Of a stretch of DNA of 5,499 nucleotides, positions 1 through 5,499 are shown one piece after another. The stretch lies in contig CAJMOL010000126.1 in NCBI GenBank assembly GCA_905215095.1, positions 1 to 5,499 of the forward strand, given 5' to 3'. The position numbers were made by a program, and so were the translations under genes. Under the pieces are notes generated by a model. The model ran no database searches. It was given only the letters and a program-made list of their open reading frames with translations, and was not told the DNA's origin. Every line of letters starts with the position of its first letter. The first letter of the stretch is position 1. Source of the stretch: an uncultured bacterium (GTDB lineage: Bacteria; Actinomycetota; Coriobacteriia; Coriobacteriales; Coriobacteriaceae).

Positions 1-106
1 CGACGCCCGTTTTCTTTCTCGGGAAAGAAAATGGGGGTCGCATTCGTGCAGCGCCTGCGGCGCTGCTTTCCCCGCGCCCGCAGGGCGCGTCCCCCCCTTC
101 GAGGGG
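1..106. repeat. Cluster of GC-rich intergenic hairpins
   Basis: This non-coding stretch holds four consecutive inverted repeats. Bases 1-40 fold into an almost complete 18-bp stem (arms 1-18 and 23-40) with one G-G mismatch and one G-T wobble. It starts exactly at the window edge, so it may extend further left. Bases 48-66 form a perfect 8-bp stem with a TGC loop. Bases 73-89 form a perfect 7-bp stem with a GCA loop. Bases 94-106 form a short C/G stem around TTCGA. I find no convincing reading frame here. The arrangement resembles a REP/BIME-like interspersed element or a set of terminator-like structures, but I do not recognise a named family. Confidence 0.6.
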
Positions 107-109
107 TAT

Positions 110-138
110 AAAAAAGAGGGCATCTCTTCGAGATACCC
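110..138 (-). terminator. Rho-independent terminator of the PLP-enzyme operon
   Basis: Read on the minus strand, bases 138 to 118 form a hairpin: three G-C pairs, one A-C mismatch, then five pairs (ATCTC with GAGAT) closed by a 3-base loop. The transcript then continues as TC followed by six T residues (complement of 115-110). It lies about 60 bases past the stop of the minus-strand PLP-enzyme gene, where a terminator for that operon is expected. Confidence 0.75.
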
Positions 139-189
139 CCTTTTATCATCCTAACAGGGTTTGGAGCAAGGGGTTCCTGCTCCCCTTTC

Positions 190-204
190 GCGCTCTTAGA
201 GCGC
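190..204. repeat. Small perfect hairpin enclosing the stop codon
   Basis: GCGCTC and GAGCGC form a perfect 6-bp stem whose 3-base loop is the TAA stop (minus strand) of the PLP-enzyme gene. A second short inverted repeat follows in the trailer (GGAGCA 163-168 with TGCTCC 178-183, 9-base loop). Neither is followed by a T-tract, so these are not terminators by themselves. They may stabilise the 3' end of the mRNA. Confidence 0.45.
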
Positions 205-1677
205 TTTGAGAAGGCCGGTGGCCTCGTTGAACTCGTTGATAAGCTCGTCGAGCTCCTTCGCCTGCGCGTGGACAGCGTCCCACGTGCCCTTGGTGTCGTA
301 CCAGAGGGCGTTGAGGTCCTTGACGTCGCGCGCCTGCTGCTCGACCCAGGTGTAGTACTTGAGGTTGTGGATGCGCTTGCGGTCCTCGTACGTCAGCTCC
401 ATCATGCTGTCGGTCTTCAGGCCGAGCATGTGCAGGTTGTGGTCGAGGCGGGCCTCCTCGGCGTTGTACGCGCCGTGCATCTCGTTGAGCTCCTCAATGC
501 GGCTGCCGTACATCACAGCGGAGTCGGTCAGAACGGTGCAGACGACATCGTCCTCGGTCAGCTCATAGTACTTGGCCATCTTGATGCAGCACAGGACGTT
601 TGCAATGCCGGAGATGCCGAGCCAGGTGAGCTTTTCGATGAGCTCGTCGGAGAGCTTGAGCTCTTCTTTGAGGTACTTCTTACCCTCTGCCGTGTTGAAA
701 AGGCGCAGCAAACGCTGGGAATCCTCATCGTCGATGGCGATGGCCATGTCAGTGTTCTTCACGTTGTGGATCCAGGGGATGTGCTTGTCGCCGATGCCCT
801 CAATGCGGTGGCCGCCGAAGCCGTTATTCAGGATCGTCGGGCACTGGAGCGCTTCGCCCACACCGAGTTTCATGCCTGGATAACGCTCCTTGAGGAGGTC
901 GCCCGCGCTCATCGTACCGGCGGAACCGGATGTGAAGCACGCGCCCGCGAGACGCTGGCCGGGCTTCTTCACGGCCTCGAAGAGGTCTGCAAGGGCGTAG
1001 CCCGTGACATTGTAGTGCCACAGCGGGTTGCCCATCTCTTCAAACTGGTTGAAGATCATCATGCTGGGGTCCTGCTTGAGCTCCCAGGTCTTGTCGAAAA
1101 TCTCCTTGACGTTGGACTCGCAGCCTGGCGTCGCAATGACCTGACCGGCGATCTTGGAGAGCCATTCGAAGCGCTCCTTGCTCATCTCCGCGGGGAGAAT
1201 GGCGACGGAGTCGACGGCGAGGAGCTTCGAGTTGAACGCGCCGCCGCGGCAGTAGTTACCGGTGGAGGGCCACACGGCGTGATGATACGTCGCGTCGAAC
1301 TGGCCGGTGACGAGGCGCGGGGCGAGGCAGCCGAACGAAGCGCCGACCTTGTGGCAGCCCGTGGGGAACCACTTGCCCGCCATGGCGAGAATGCGGCAGG
1401 GAACGCCAGAGAGCTCGGACGGAATTTCAACATAATTCGGCACGGCCTGATAGAGGCCGCCGGTCTCCTTGGCTTCGTTCTTCCACGTGATGCGGAAGAG
1501 GTTCAGCGGGTTGACGTCCCAAAGGCCGACGGTCTTGAGCTTTTCCTGAATTTTCTCAGGGATGGTCTCAGGATGCTGCATCTGCGCGATGGTCGGGATG
1601 ATAACGTTGTTTTCCTTGGCCTTCTCAATGTTGTGCTGCAGGCCGGTCTTGTTGATGGTCAAATCGATCTTGCCCAT
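196..1677 (-). CDS. PLP-dependent fold-type II enzyme, substrate unknown
   Basis: A 493-residue cytoplasmic enzyme of the tryptophan synthase beta / threonine synthase / cysteine synthase superfamily (fold type II). Visible marks: a probable Schiff-base lysine, K110, in TGCHKVGAS; an asparagine-loop motif STGNYCRGG at about 138-146; a glycine/serine-rich phosphate-binding loop TSGSAGTMSAGD at 249-260; and a late TDSAVMYGS segment (384-392) whose serine could contact the pyridine nitrogen. It is longer than the usual 320-400 residues, with about 80 extra N-terminal residues and a charged helical tail after 400. The start is ATG, with GGAGGAG nine bases upstream inside the end of the regulator gene, three bases away, so the two are co-transcribed and probably translationally coupled. 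It is not YgeX-like in sequence. Next to carbamoyl-transfer genes, an ammonia-lyase or similar beta-elimination on an amino-acid intermediate is plausible, but the substrate is an inference. Alanine is often GCG, unlike the genes on the right. Confidence 0.88.
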   Translation of the reverse strand: MGKIDLTINKTGLQHNIEKAKENNVIIPTIAQMQHPETIPEKIQEKLKTVGLWDVNPLNLFRITWKNEAKETGGLYQAVPNYVEIPSELSGVPCRILAMAGKWFPTGCHKVGASFGCLAPRLVTGQFDATYHHAVWPSTGNYCRGGAFNSKLLAVDSVAILPAEMSKERFEWLSKIAGQVIATPGCESNVKEIFDKTWELKQDPSMMIFNQFEEMGNPLWHYNVTGYALADLFEAVKKPGQRLAGACFTSGSAGTMSAGDLLKERYPGMKLGVGEALQCPTILNNGFGGHRIEGIGDKHIPWIHNVKNTDMAIAIDDEDSQRLLRLFNTAEGKKYLKEELKLSDELIEKLTWLGISGIANVLCCIKMAKYYELTEDDVVCTVLTDSAVMYGSRIEELNEMHGAYNAEEARLDHNLHMLGLKTDSMMELTYEDRKRIHNLKYYTWVEQQARDVKDLNALWYDTKGTWDAVHAQAKELDELINEFNEATGLLKAL

Positions 1678-1680
1678 GGT

Positions 1681-2322
1681 TCACTTCTCCTCCTGTTGTT
1701 TGTCAATATAAGAATATAGTGTATATTTGGATATGCCGAAGTATTTTGCGATCTTGTCTCCGGACTTTGTGACGAGGAATGCCCCGCTCTGGCTCAAAAA
1801 GCCGATGGCACGCATCTTGTCCTCCTTATTCATCAGGGCGACGGGCTTGCCAACGAGCGCGACCGACTGGGCGATCAGCTCGTCAAGCAGGTTGTTGACG
1901 TTCACGATCTTTTCCGGCTCGCCCTGCGTCTTATCCTTTGTGTCGATCAACTCGTGCACCGCATCCTCGACCATCAGGAGCGAGGAAATGTCGTAATTGA
2001 TGCCAAGGATTGCGGCGACCTTGCCGCTCCTGCCGCGGATGTACATGGTGGAAGACTTCAATATCTTCCCGTCCGGCGTTTTGGTGAGGTAGCTCAAGTG
2101 GTCGCTCGGCTGCGCGTCGGCCTGACGCACCTGCTCTAAAACAACGTGCGACGCGCCGTCGCCCACCTTGCGGCCTGTGACGTGGCCGTTCTCGATGGCA
2201 ACGATGGAATGCTCGGGGTGCTTGGCGCCCACATCGTGGATCACCACCTCGCAATGGCTGCCAAAGGTCGCGGCGATGCCCTTTGCGACCTGCTCCAGGG
2301 TCTTCAGCGTTGCGGCTTCTAT
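1681..2322 (-). CDS. YheO-type PAS/HTH transcriptional regulator, apparent AUA start
   Basis: A DNA-binding regulator of about 213 residues. The N-terminal part (about 5-118: TLEQVAKGIAATFG, CEVVIHD, then LTKTPDGKILKSSTMYIRGRSGKVAAILGINYD in pieces) matches the YheO-like PAS domain. The C-terminal part (about 175-208: SGAFLVTKSGDKIAKYFGISKYTLYSYIDK, in pieces) is the HTH_22 type helix-turn-helix. YheO-family proteins (for example DauR) sense small metabolites and often regulate amino-acid catabolism. The first ATG/GTG-type start is GTG at 2247, but that would cut off conserved PAS sequence. The frame stays open to an in-frame TAG just before 2322, and AUA at 2320-2322 sits 8 bases after GAGGAGG. 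I therefore place the start there. CTG at 2305-2307 is an alternative without a good ribosome site. It forms an operon with the PLP-enzyme gene and lies divergent to the hydrolase gene, so it probably controls both sides. Confidence 0.85.
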   Translation of the reverse strand: MEAATLKTLEQVAKGIAATFGSHCEVVIHDVGAKHPEHSIVAIENGHVTGRKVGDGASHVVLEQVRQADAQPSDHLSYLTKTPDGKILKSSTMYIRGRSGKVAAILGINYDISSLLMVEDAVHELIDTKDKTQGEPEKIVNVNNLLDELIAQSVALVGKPVALMNKEDKMRAIGFLSQSGAFLVTKSGDKIAKYFGISKYTLYSYIDKQQEEK

Positions 2323-2330
2323 GGTCTATC

Positions 2331-2337
2331 CCTCCTC
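2331..2337 (-). promoter_or_regulatory. Strong ribosome-binding site deciding the AUA start
   Basis: The minus strand reads GAGGAGG here, an almost perfect anti-Shine-Dalgarno match. Eight bases separate it from the AUA at 2322-2320. No ATG, GTG or TTG lies in the regulator's frame within normal distance, and an in-frame TAG lies between this site and the AUA. The site is the main reason for placing initiation at AUA rather than at the internal GTG 75 bases further in. Confidence 0.7.
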
Positions 2338-2360
2338 TGATCGCCCGTCCGCCCCATTTT

Positions 2361-2379
2361 GCTGTGCAAATTGCACAGC
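2361..2379. promoter_or_regulatory. Perfect 19-base palindrome, candidate operator
   Basis: GCTGTGCAA and TTGCACAGC are perfect 9-base arms around a single central A. An outer pair of arms (GCCCGT at 2343-2348 and ACGGGC at 2391-2396, extendable by CC/GG with a one-base bulge) surrounds it. The palindrome lies downstream of the proposed regulator promoter, in the untranslated leader between the likely transcript start and the ribosome site. It could be bound by a dimeric regulator, most simply the adjacent YheO-type protein acting on its own gene. It could also fold as an RNA stem in the leader. The binding protein is an inference. Confidence 0.6.
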
Positions 2380-2412
2380 TTTCCATCGGAACGGGCATGT
2401 TCTTTCATCCCT

Positions 2413-2440
2413 ATAATACCATAAATTGATCGAATTGCAA
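2413..2440 (-). promoter_or_regulatory. Putative sigma-70 promoter for regulator-PLP enzyme operon
   Basis: Read on the minus strand, TTGCAA (2440-2435) and TATTAT (2418-2413) are separated by 16 bases, close to the housekeeping consensus. Transcription would start near 2406, giving a leader of about 85 bases that includes the 19-base palindrome. The region is strongly AT-rich: about 24% GC by my count over 2401-2480. The -35 hexamer lies in an ATTGCAAT palindrome. Confidence 0.5.
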
Positions 2441-2450
2441 TCACTTTCTT

Positions 2451-2507
2451 AAAAAATTTTTGAAATGCAAATTTTTTGTTTGACAACTGCCGTTCTTATG
2501 CTATGAT
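2451..2507 (+). promoter_or_regulatory. Sigma-70 promoter of the ygeY operon with upstream A/T tracts
   Basis: A consensus -35 TTGACA (2480-2485) and a -10 TATGAT (2502-2507) are separated by 16 bases. Upstream lie A/T tracts (six As running into five Ts at 2451-2461, and another T tract at 2472-2477) that look like an UP element. The transcript should start near 2514, giving a leader of about 63 bases. The leader ends in a GGAGGT ribosome site (2565-2570), six bases before the ATG at 2577. Confidence 0.78.
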
Positions 2508-2576
2508 AAGGACAGTGTAACAGAAAATTAACCCCGATCGACAGAAAATACTATTACTTTTAACGGAGGTTTTACC

Positions 2577-3950
2577 ATGGATTTCGAAGCCATCAAGAAA
2601 GCCGCACAGGCCTACGGCCCCGATATGACCCGCTTCCTGCGTGATATGATCGCCATCCCCAGCGAGAGCTGCGAGGAAAAGGGCGTCGCCCACCGCATCG
2701 CCGAGGAGATGAAGAAGCTCGGTTACGATAAGGTCGAGTTCGACGCGCTCGGCAACGTCATCGGCTGGATGGGCTCGGGCGACAAGATCATCGCCATCGA
2801 CTCCCACATCGACACCGTCGGCATCGGCAACCGCGAAAACTGGACGCACGACCCGTACGAGGGCTACGAGGATGACAAGGTCATCTACGGCCGCGGCGGC
2901 AGCGACCAGGAGGGCGGCATGGCTGCGGCGGCCTATGGCACGAAGATCATGAAGGACCTCGGCCTCATTCCCGAGGGCTACAAGATCATGGTCGTCGGCT
3001 CCGTGCAGGAGGAGGACTGCGACGGCATGTGCTGGCAGTACATCTACAACAAGGACGGCATTAAGCCCGAGTTCGTCATTTCCACCGAGCCCACCGACGG
3101 CGGCATCTATCGCGGTCACCGCGGCCGCATGGAGATCCGCGTCGACGTTCACGGCACCTCCTGCCACGGCTCCGCTCCCGACCGCGGCGACAACGCCATC
3201 TACAAGATGGCCGACATCATCGCCGACGTTCGCGCTCTCAACAACAACGGCTGCGACGAGTCGACCGACATCAAGGGCCTCGTCAAGATGCTCGACCCCA
3301 AGTACAACCCCGAGCACTTCGAGGACGCCCGCTTCCTGGGCCGCGGCACCTGCACCGTCAGCCAGATCTTCTACACCAGCCCCAGCCGCTGCGCTGTCGC
3401 TGACTCCTGCGCCATCTCCATCGACCGTCGTATGACCGCCGGTGAGACCTGGGAGTCCTGCCTGGACGAGATCCGCAACCTGCCGGCCGCCAAGAAGTAC
3501 GGCGACGACGTGAAGGTCTCCATGTACATGTACGACCGTCCGTCCTGGACCGGCGAGGTCTACGAGACCGAGGCTTACTTCCCCACGTGGATCAACAAGG
3601 AGACCGCTCCGCACGTCAAGGCCCTCGTCGACGCCCACAAGGCCATGTTCGGTGACGAGCGCATCGGCTGCGAGCCCAGCATGGACAAGCGCACCGGTCG
3701 CCCGCTGTGCGACAAGTGGACCTTCTCCACGAACTGCGTTTCCATCCAGGGCCGCTACGGCATCCCCTGCGTGGGCTTTGGCCCGGGTGCCGAGTCTCAG
3801 GCTCACGCTCCCAACGAGGTTACCTACAAGGACGACCTGGTCACCGCTGCCGCCATGTATGTGGCTGCCCTGAACCTCTACGATCCGAGCCAGGCCGATG
3901 GCGACGCCACCGTGTTCCGCGCCGGTCTGACCAACAACAAGATCGACTAG
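2577..3950 (+). CDS. ygeY: YgeY-type M20 metallohydrolase
   Basis: A 457-residue cytoplasmic zinc hydrolase of the M20/ArgE/DapE family, most like YgeY. The di-metal site is visible: H77 and D79 in SHIDTVG, bridging D110 in [10 protein letters not shown], catalytic and metal-binding E145/E146 in VQEEDCDG, E171 in STEPTDGG, and H410 in AHAPNE. The lid/dimerisation domain runs roughly 180-300, with H197 in [14 protein letters not shown]. YgeY proteins are known from selenium-linked and anaerobic purine/diaminopropionate clusters, and their exact reaction is not firmly settled. From memory E. coli YgeY is near 400 residues. The extra length here includes a stretch around 360-380 with two cysteines (C365, C378) and a polar tail after 440. 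The ATG has a good ribosome site (GGAGGT, six-base spacing). The gene is first in a plus-strand operon, and a 12-bp inverted repeat covers its last codons and stop. Alanine codon use changes between its first third and the rest. Confidence 0.92.
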   Translation: MDFEAIKKAAQAYGPDMTRFLRDMIAIPSESCEEKGVAHRIAEEMKKLGYDKVEFDALGNVIGWMGSGDKIIAIDSHIDTVGIGNRENWTHDPYEGYEDDKVIYGRGGSDQEGGMAAAAYGTKIMKDLGLIPEGYKIMVVGSVQEEDCDGMCWQYIYNKDGIKPEFVISTEPTDGGIYRGHRGRMEIRVDVHGTSCHGSAPDRGDNAIYKMADIIADVRALNNNGCDESTDIKGLVKMLDPKYNPEHFEDARFLGRGTCTVSQIFYTSPSRCAVADSCAISIDRRMTAGETWESCLDEIRNLPAAKKYGDDVKVSMYMYDRPSWTGEVYETEAYFPTWINKETAPHVKALVDAHKAMFGDERIGCEPSMDKRTGRPLCDKWTFSTNCVSIQGRYGIPCVGFGPGAESQAHAPNEVTYKDDLVTAAAMYVAALNLYDPSQADGDATVFRAGLTNNKID

Positions 3951-3997
3951 TCCCATTCCTCGATCTTGTTGAGCCGGGGGCAGTTTATGCCCCCGGC
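3935..3997 (+). repeat. Two adjacent perfect hairpins at the end of ygeY
   Basis: The first hairpin has perfect 12-bp arms (3935-3946 and 3960-3971) around a 13-base loop that carries the TAG stop of the hydrolase gene. One base later a second hairpin has perfect 10-bp, GC-rich arms (3973-3982 and 3988-3997) with a GTTTA loop. No T-run follows (next bases GCCTCCTGTTG), so a standard rho-independent terminator is not supported. Their place between two genes of one pathway suggests an mRNA-stabilising or processing element, or partial termination that sets the level of the next genes. Confidence 0.75.
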
Positions 3998-4151
3998 GCC
4001 TCCTGTTGACTTGGGGCCCGCGGTCGTTATCTCCCATGCTTCCTCGACGGTGGCGGGTCCTCGTCATAGCGCTCTGCATGTTCTAGCCACACGCGCATGC
4101 CGGAGCGCATCTACTCATTGCGATCGTTTCACCTTTAGAAAGGACATTTAC
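3998..4151 (+). other. Remainder of ygeY-ygeW gap, no gene seen
   Basis: This stretch is GC-rich and shows no convincing reading frame. A TTGACT at 4004-4009, with TATCTC 16 bases later, is at best a weak extra promoter for the carbamoyltransferase gene. A GCGCAT pair at 4093-4098 and 4105-4110 is a short direct repeat of no clear meaning. The end of the gap holds the ribosome site AAAGGA (4139-4144), seven bases before the ATG at 4152. Confidence 0.5.
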
Positions 4152-5354
4152 ATGGACGCCAAGTTTACCGAGCTCGTCGAGCAGCTGAACGGCCTCGATT
4201 TTAAGGGTATGTACGGCAGCGACTTCCTGCACACCTGGGACAAGACCACCGATGAGCTCAAGGCTCTCTACATCGTCGCCGACGCCCTGCGCGAGCTGCG
4301 CGAGAACAACGTCTCGTCCAAGATCTTCGACTCGGGTCTGGCCGTCTCCCTGTTCCGCGACAACTCCACCCGTACGCGCTTCTCCTTCTCTAAGGCCGCC
4401 AACCTGCTCGGCCTTGAGCTGCAGGACCTGGACGAGAAGAAGTCCCAGATCGCTCACGGCGAGACCGTCCGCGAGACCGCTACCATGATCTCCTTCATGG
4501 CCGACGTCATCGGCATCCGCGACGACATGTACATCGGCAAGGGCGACGCCTACATGGCTGAGGTCTCCGAGTCAGTCCAGCAGGCCTACGAGGACGGCGT
4601 TCTGGATCACCGTCCCACGCTCATCTCCCTGCAGTCCGACTCCGATCACCCCACGCAGTCCTCTGCCGACATGCTCTACCTCATCAACGAGTTTGGCGGC
4701 CTTGAGAACCTCAAGGGCAAGAAGGTTGCCGTCACCTGGGCCTATTCGCCCTCTTACGGCAAGCCGCTGTCCTGCCCGCAGTCGCTGATCAGCCTGCTGC
4801 CCCGTTTTGGCATGGACGTCACCCTGGCTCACCCCGAGGGCTACGACCTCATGCCCGAGGTCGTCGAGCGCGCCAAGAGCTATGCCGCCGAGTCCGGCAC
4901 CACCTTTAAGCAGGTCAACACCATGGCCGAGGCCTTCGAGGGCGCCGACATCGTGATCCCCAAGAGTTGGGCTCCGTTTGCCGCCATGGAGAAGCGCACC
5001 AACCTGTACGCCGAGGGCGACGACGCCGGCATCGCAGCGCTCGAGAAGGAGCTGCTCGCTCAGAACGCTACGCATCAGGATTGGTGCTCCACGACCGAGC
5101 TCATGGAGAAGACTGCCAACGGCCAGGACACCATCTTTATGCACCCGCTGCCCGCCGACATCTCCGGTGTCTCCTGCGAGCACGGCGAGGTTAACGCCGA
5201 CGTCTTCGACATGCACCGCGTGGGCATGTACAAGGAGGCCAGCTACAAGCCGTACGCCATCGCTGCCATGATGTTCCTGCAGAAGGTTGCCGATCCCGCC
5301 GCTACCCTCAAGGCCCTCGACGAGCGCAACACCGCCCGTTGGTTCCAGGCCTAA
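4152..5354 (+). CDS. ygeW: YgeW-type knotted carbamoyltransferase
   Basis: A 400-residue cytoplasmic enzyme of the aspartate/ornithine carbamoyltransferase superfamily, matching YgeW over its whole length. The carbamoyl-phosphate site shows as FRDNSTRTRFSF (STRTR at 72-76) and DHPTQSSADM (HPTQ at 166-169). The second-substrate domain follows after about 185 (LKGKKVAVTWAYSPSYGKPLS, in pieces), with KSWAP at 271-275 and HPLPADISGVSC at 331-342. YgeW enzymes are knotted, catabolic transcarbamylases thought to make carbamoyl phosphate from a carbamoylated amino compound. The natural substrate is unsettled. From memory E. coli YgeW reads HCLP where this protein has HPLP. The start at 4152 is supported by AAAGGA seven bases upstream. 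A longer in-frame extension back to 3966 would pass through the hairpin gap and is not protein-like. Carbamate kinase follows after 14 bases, so carbamoyl phosphate can go straight to ATP formation. Confidence 0.95.
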   Translation: MDAKFTELVEQLNGLDFKGMYGSDFLHTWDKTTDELKALYIVADALRELRENNVSSKIFDSGLAVSLFRDNSTRTRFSFSKAANLLGLELQDLDEKKSQIAHGETVRETATMISFMADVIGIRDDMYIGKGDAYMAEVSESVQQAYEDGVLDHRPTLISLQSDSDHPTQSSADMLYLINEFGGLENLKGKKVAVTWAYSPSYGKPLSCPQSLISLLPRFGMDVTLAHPEGYDLMPEVVERAKSYAAESGTTFKQVNTMAEAFEGADIVIPKSWAPFAAMEKRTNLYAEGDDAGIAALEKELLAQNATHQDWCSTTELMEKTANGQDTIFMHPLPADISGVSCEHGEVNADVFDMHRVGMYKEASYKPYAIAAMMFLQKVADPAATLKALDERNTARWFQA

Positions 5355-5368
5355 AGCTGGGCTGAGAA

Positions 5369-5499
5369 ATGGCTAAGCGTATTGTTGTCGCCCTGGGCGG
5401 AAACGCCCTCGGCGCCAACCTTCCCGAGCAGATGGAGGCCGTCAAGACGACTTCCAAGGCCATCGTCGACCTGATTGAAGAAGGACATGAGGTCATCAT
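5369..5499 (+). CDS. arcC: Carbamate kinase, N-terminal part (cut by window edge)
   Basis: The first 43 residues of a carbamate kinase are visible. The start [15 protein letters not shown] is the family's nucleotide/carbamoyl-phosphate-binding N-terminus. It is followed by a helix ([21 protein letters not shown], in pieces) and the second strand HEVI. The enzyme transfers phosphate from carbamoyl phosphate to ADP, giving ATP, CO2 and ammonia. The gene begins 14 bases after the carbamoyltransferase stop, and no strong ribosome site is visible (only GGGCTGAG), so translational coupling to the upstream gene is likely. The E. coli counterpart in this locus is yqeA, and arcC is the general symbol. 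The rest lies beyond the window. Confidence 0.93.
   Translation, partial: MAKRIVVALGGNALGANLPEQMEAVKTTSKAIVDLIEEGHEVI

Noticed and set aside
196..1677. Calling the PLP enzyme YgeX (diaminopropionate ammonia-lyase)
   Set aside because: YgeX is about 400 residues with different sequence around the lysine and asparagine loop. Only the general fold-type II layout is shared.
268..1719. A 483-codon open frame on the plus strand opposite the PLP-enzyme gene
   Set aside because: It is rich in Val, Leu, Ala and Glu with no family motif, and lies antisense to a gene with clear PLP-enzyme motifs. It is a by-product of the codon bias of that gene.
2320..2398. Upstream frame beginning with ATG at 2398 as the true start of the regulator via a frameshift
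   Set aside because: The peptide from that ATG looks random and covers the palindrome and ribosome site. The conserved PAS sequence is already complete from the AUA, so no frameshift is needed.
3973..3997. Rho-independent terminator after ygeY
   Set aside because: The stem is perfect, but the following bases contain no T-run, so ordinary intrinsic termination is not supported.
4004..4031. Separate promoter for ygeW (TTGACT, then TATCTC)
   Set aside because: The -10 match is poor and the genes read naturally as one operon. Kept only as a weak possibility.
2496..4079. A 527-codon open frame on the minus strand opposite ygeY
   Set aside because: Its low-complexity Val/Ala/Asp/Gly composition mirrors GC-rich codons of the M20 gene, and it has no ribosome site or recognisable domain.
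3966..4151. N-terminal extension of the carbamoyltransferase back to an ATG at 3966
   Set aside because: The added residues pass through a hairpin and the intergenic gap, do not resemble the family, and the ATG at 4152 has its own ribosome site.
1..5499. CRISPR array, tRNA or rRNA genes, insertion-sequence transposase
   Set aside because: No regularly spaced repeats, no tRNA cloverleaf or rRNA signature and no transposase motif were seen on either strand.

Overview
The window looks like part of a bacterial amino-acid / purine-nitrogen catabolism locus from an anaerobe. The right half carries an M20 metallohydrolase of the YgeY type, a knotted carbamoyltransferase of the YgeW type and the first codons of a carbamate kinase. 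This is the order known from the E. coli ygeW-ygeX-ygeY-hyuA-yqeA region and from gut anaerobes that ferment purines and related compounds. The GC-rich, C-ending codon use of these genes together with a very AT-rich control region fits a gut Clostridia or Coriobacteriia member. The sequence alone does not settle which.

Layout. Bases 1-195 are non-coding: a run of GC-rich hairpins ending in a factor-independent terminator that serves the minus-strand genes. Bases 196-1677 (minus) encode a 493-residue PLP-dependent fold-type II enzyme of unknown substrate. Bases 1681-2322 (minus) encode a YheO-type PAS/HTH regulator only three bases upstream of it, so the two form an operon. The regulator seems to begin at an AUA codon. 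Bases 2323-2576 are a divergent control region with one sigma-70-like promoter facing each way, a perfect 19-base palindrome in the regulator's leader, and A/T tracts. Bases 2577-3950 (plus) encode the YgeY-type hydrolase. A 201-base gap with two back-to-back perfect hairpins follows, then the YgeW-type carbamoyltransferase (4152-5354) and, 14 bases later, the start of carbamate kinase (5369 to the window edge).

How the parts may work together (inference). The hydrolase cleaves an amide- or carbamoyl-type intermediate. The carbamoyltransferase, run in the catabolic direction, releases carbamoyl phosphate, and carbamate kinase turns that into ATP, CO2 and ammonia. The PLP enzyme occupies the place that YgeX (diaminopropionate ammonia-lyase) has in E. 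coli, but it is a different and longer protein. The divergent regulator is the natural candidate to sense the substrate and control both sides. Codon choice shifts part-way through the hydrolase gene, which hints at a mosaic origin for the locus.
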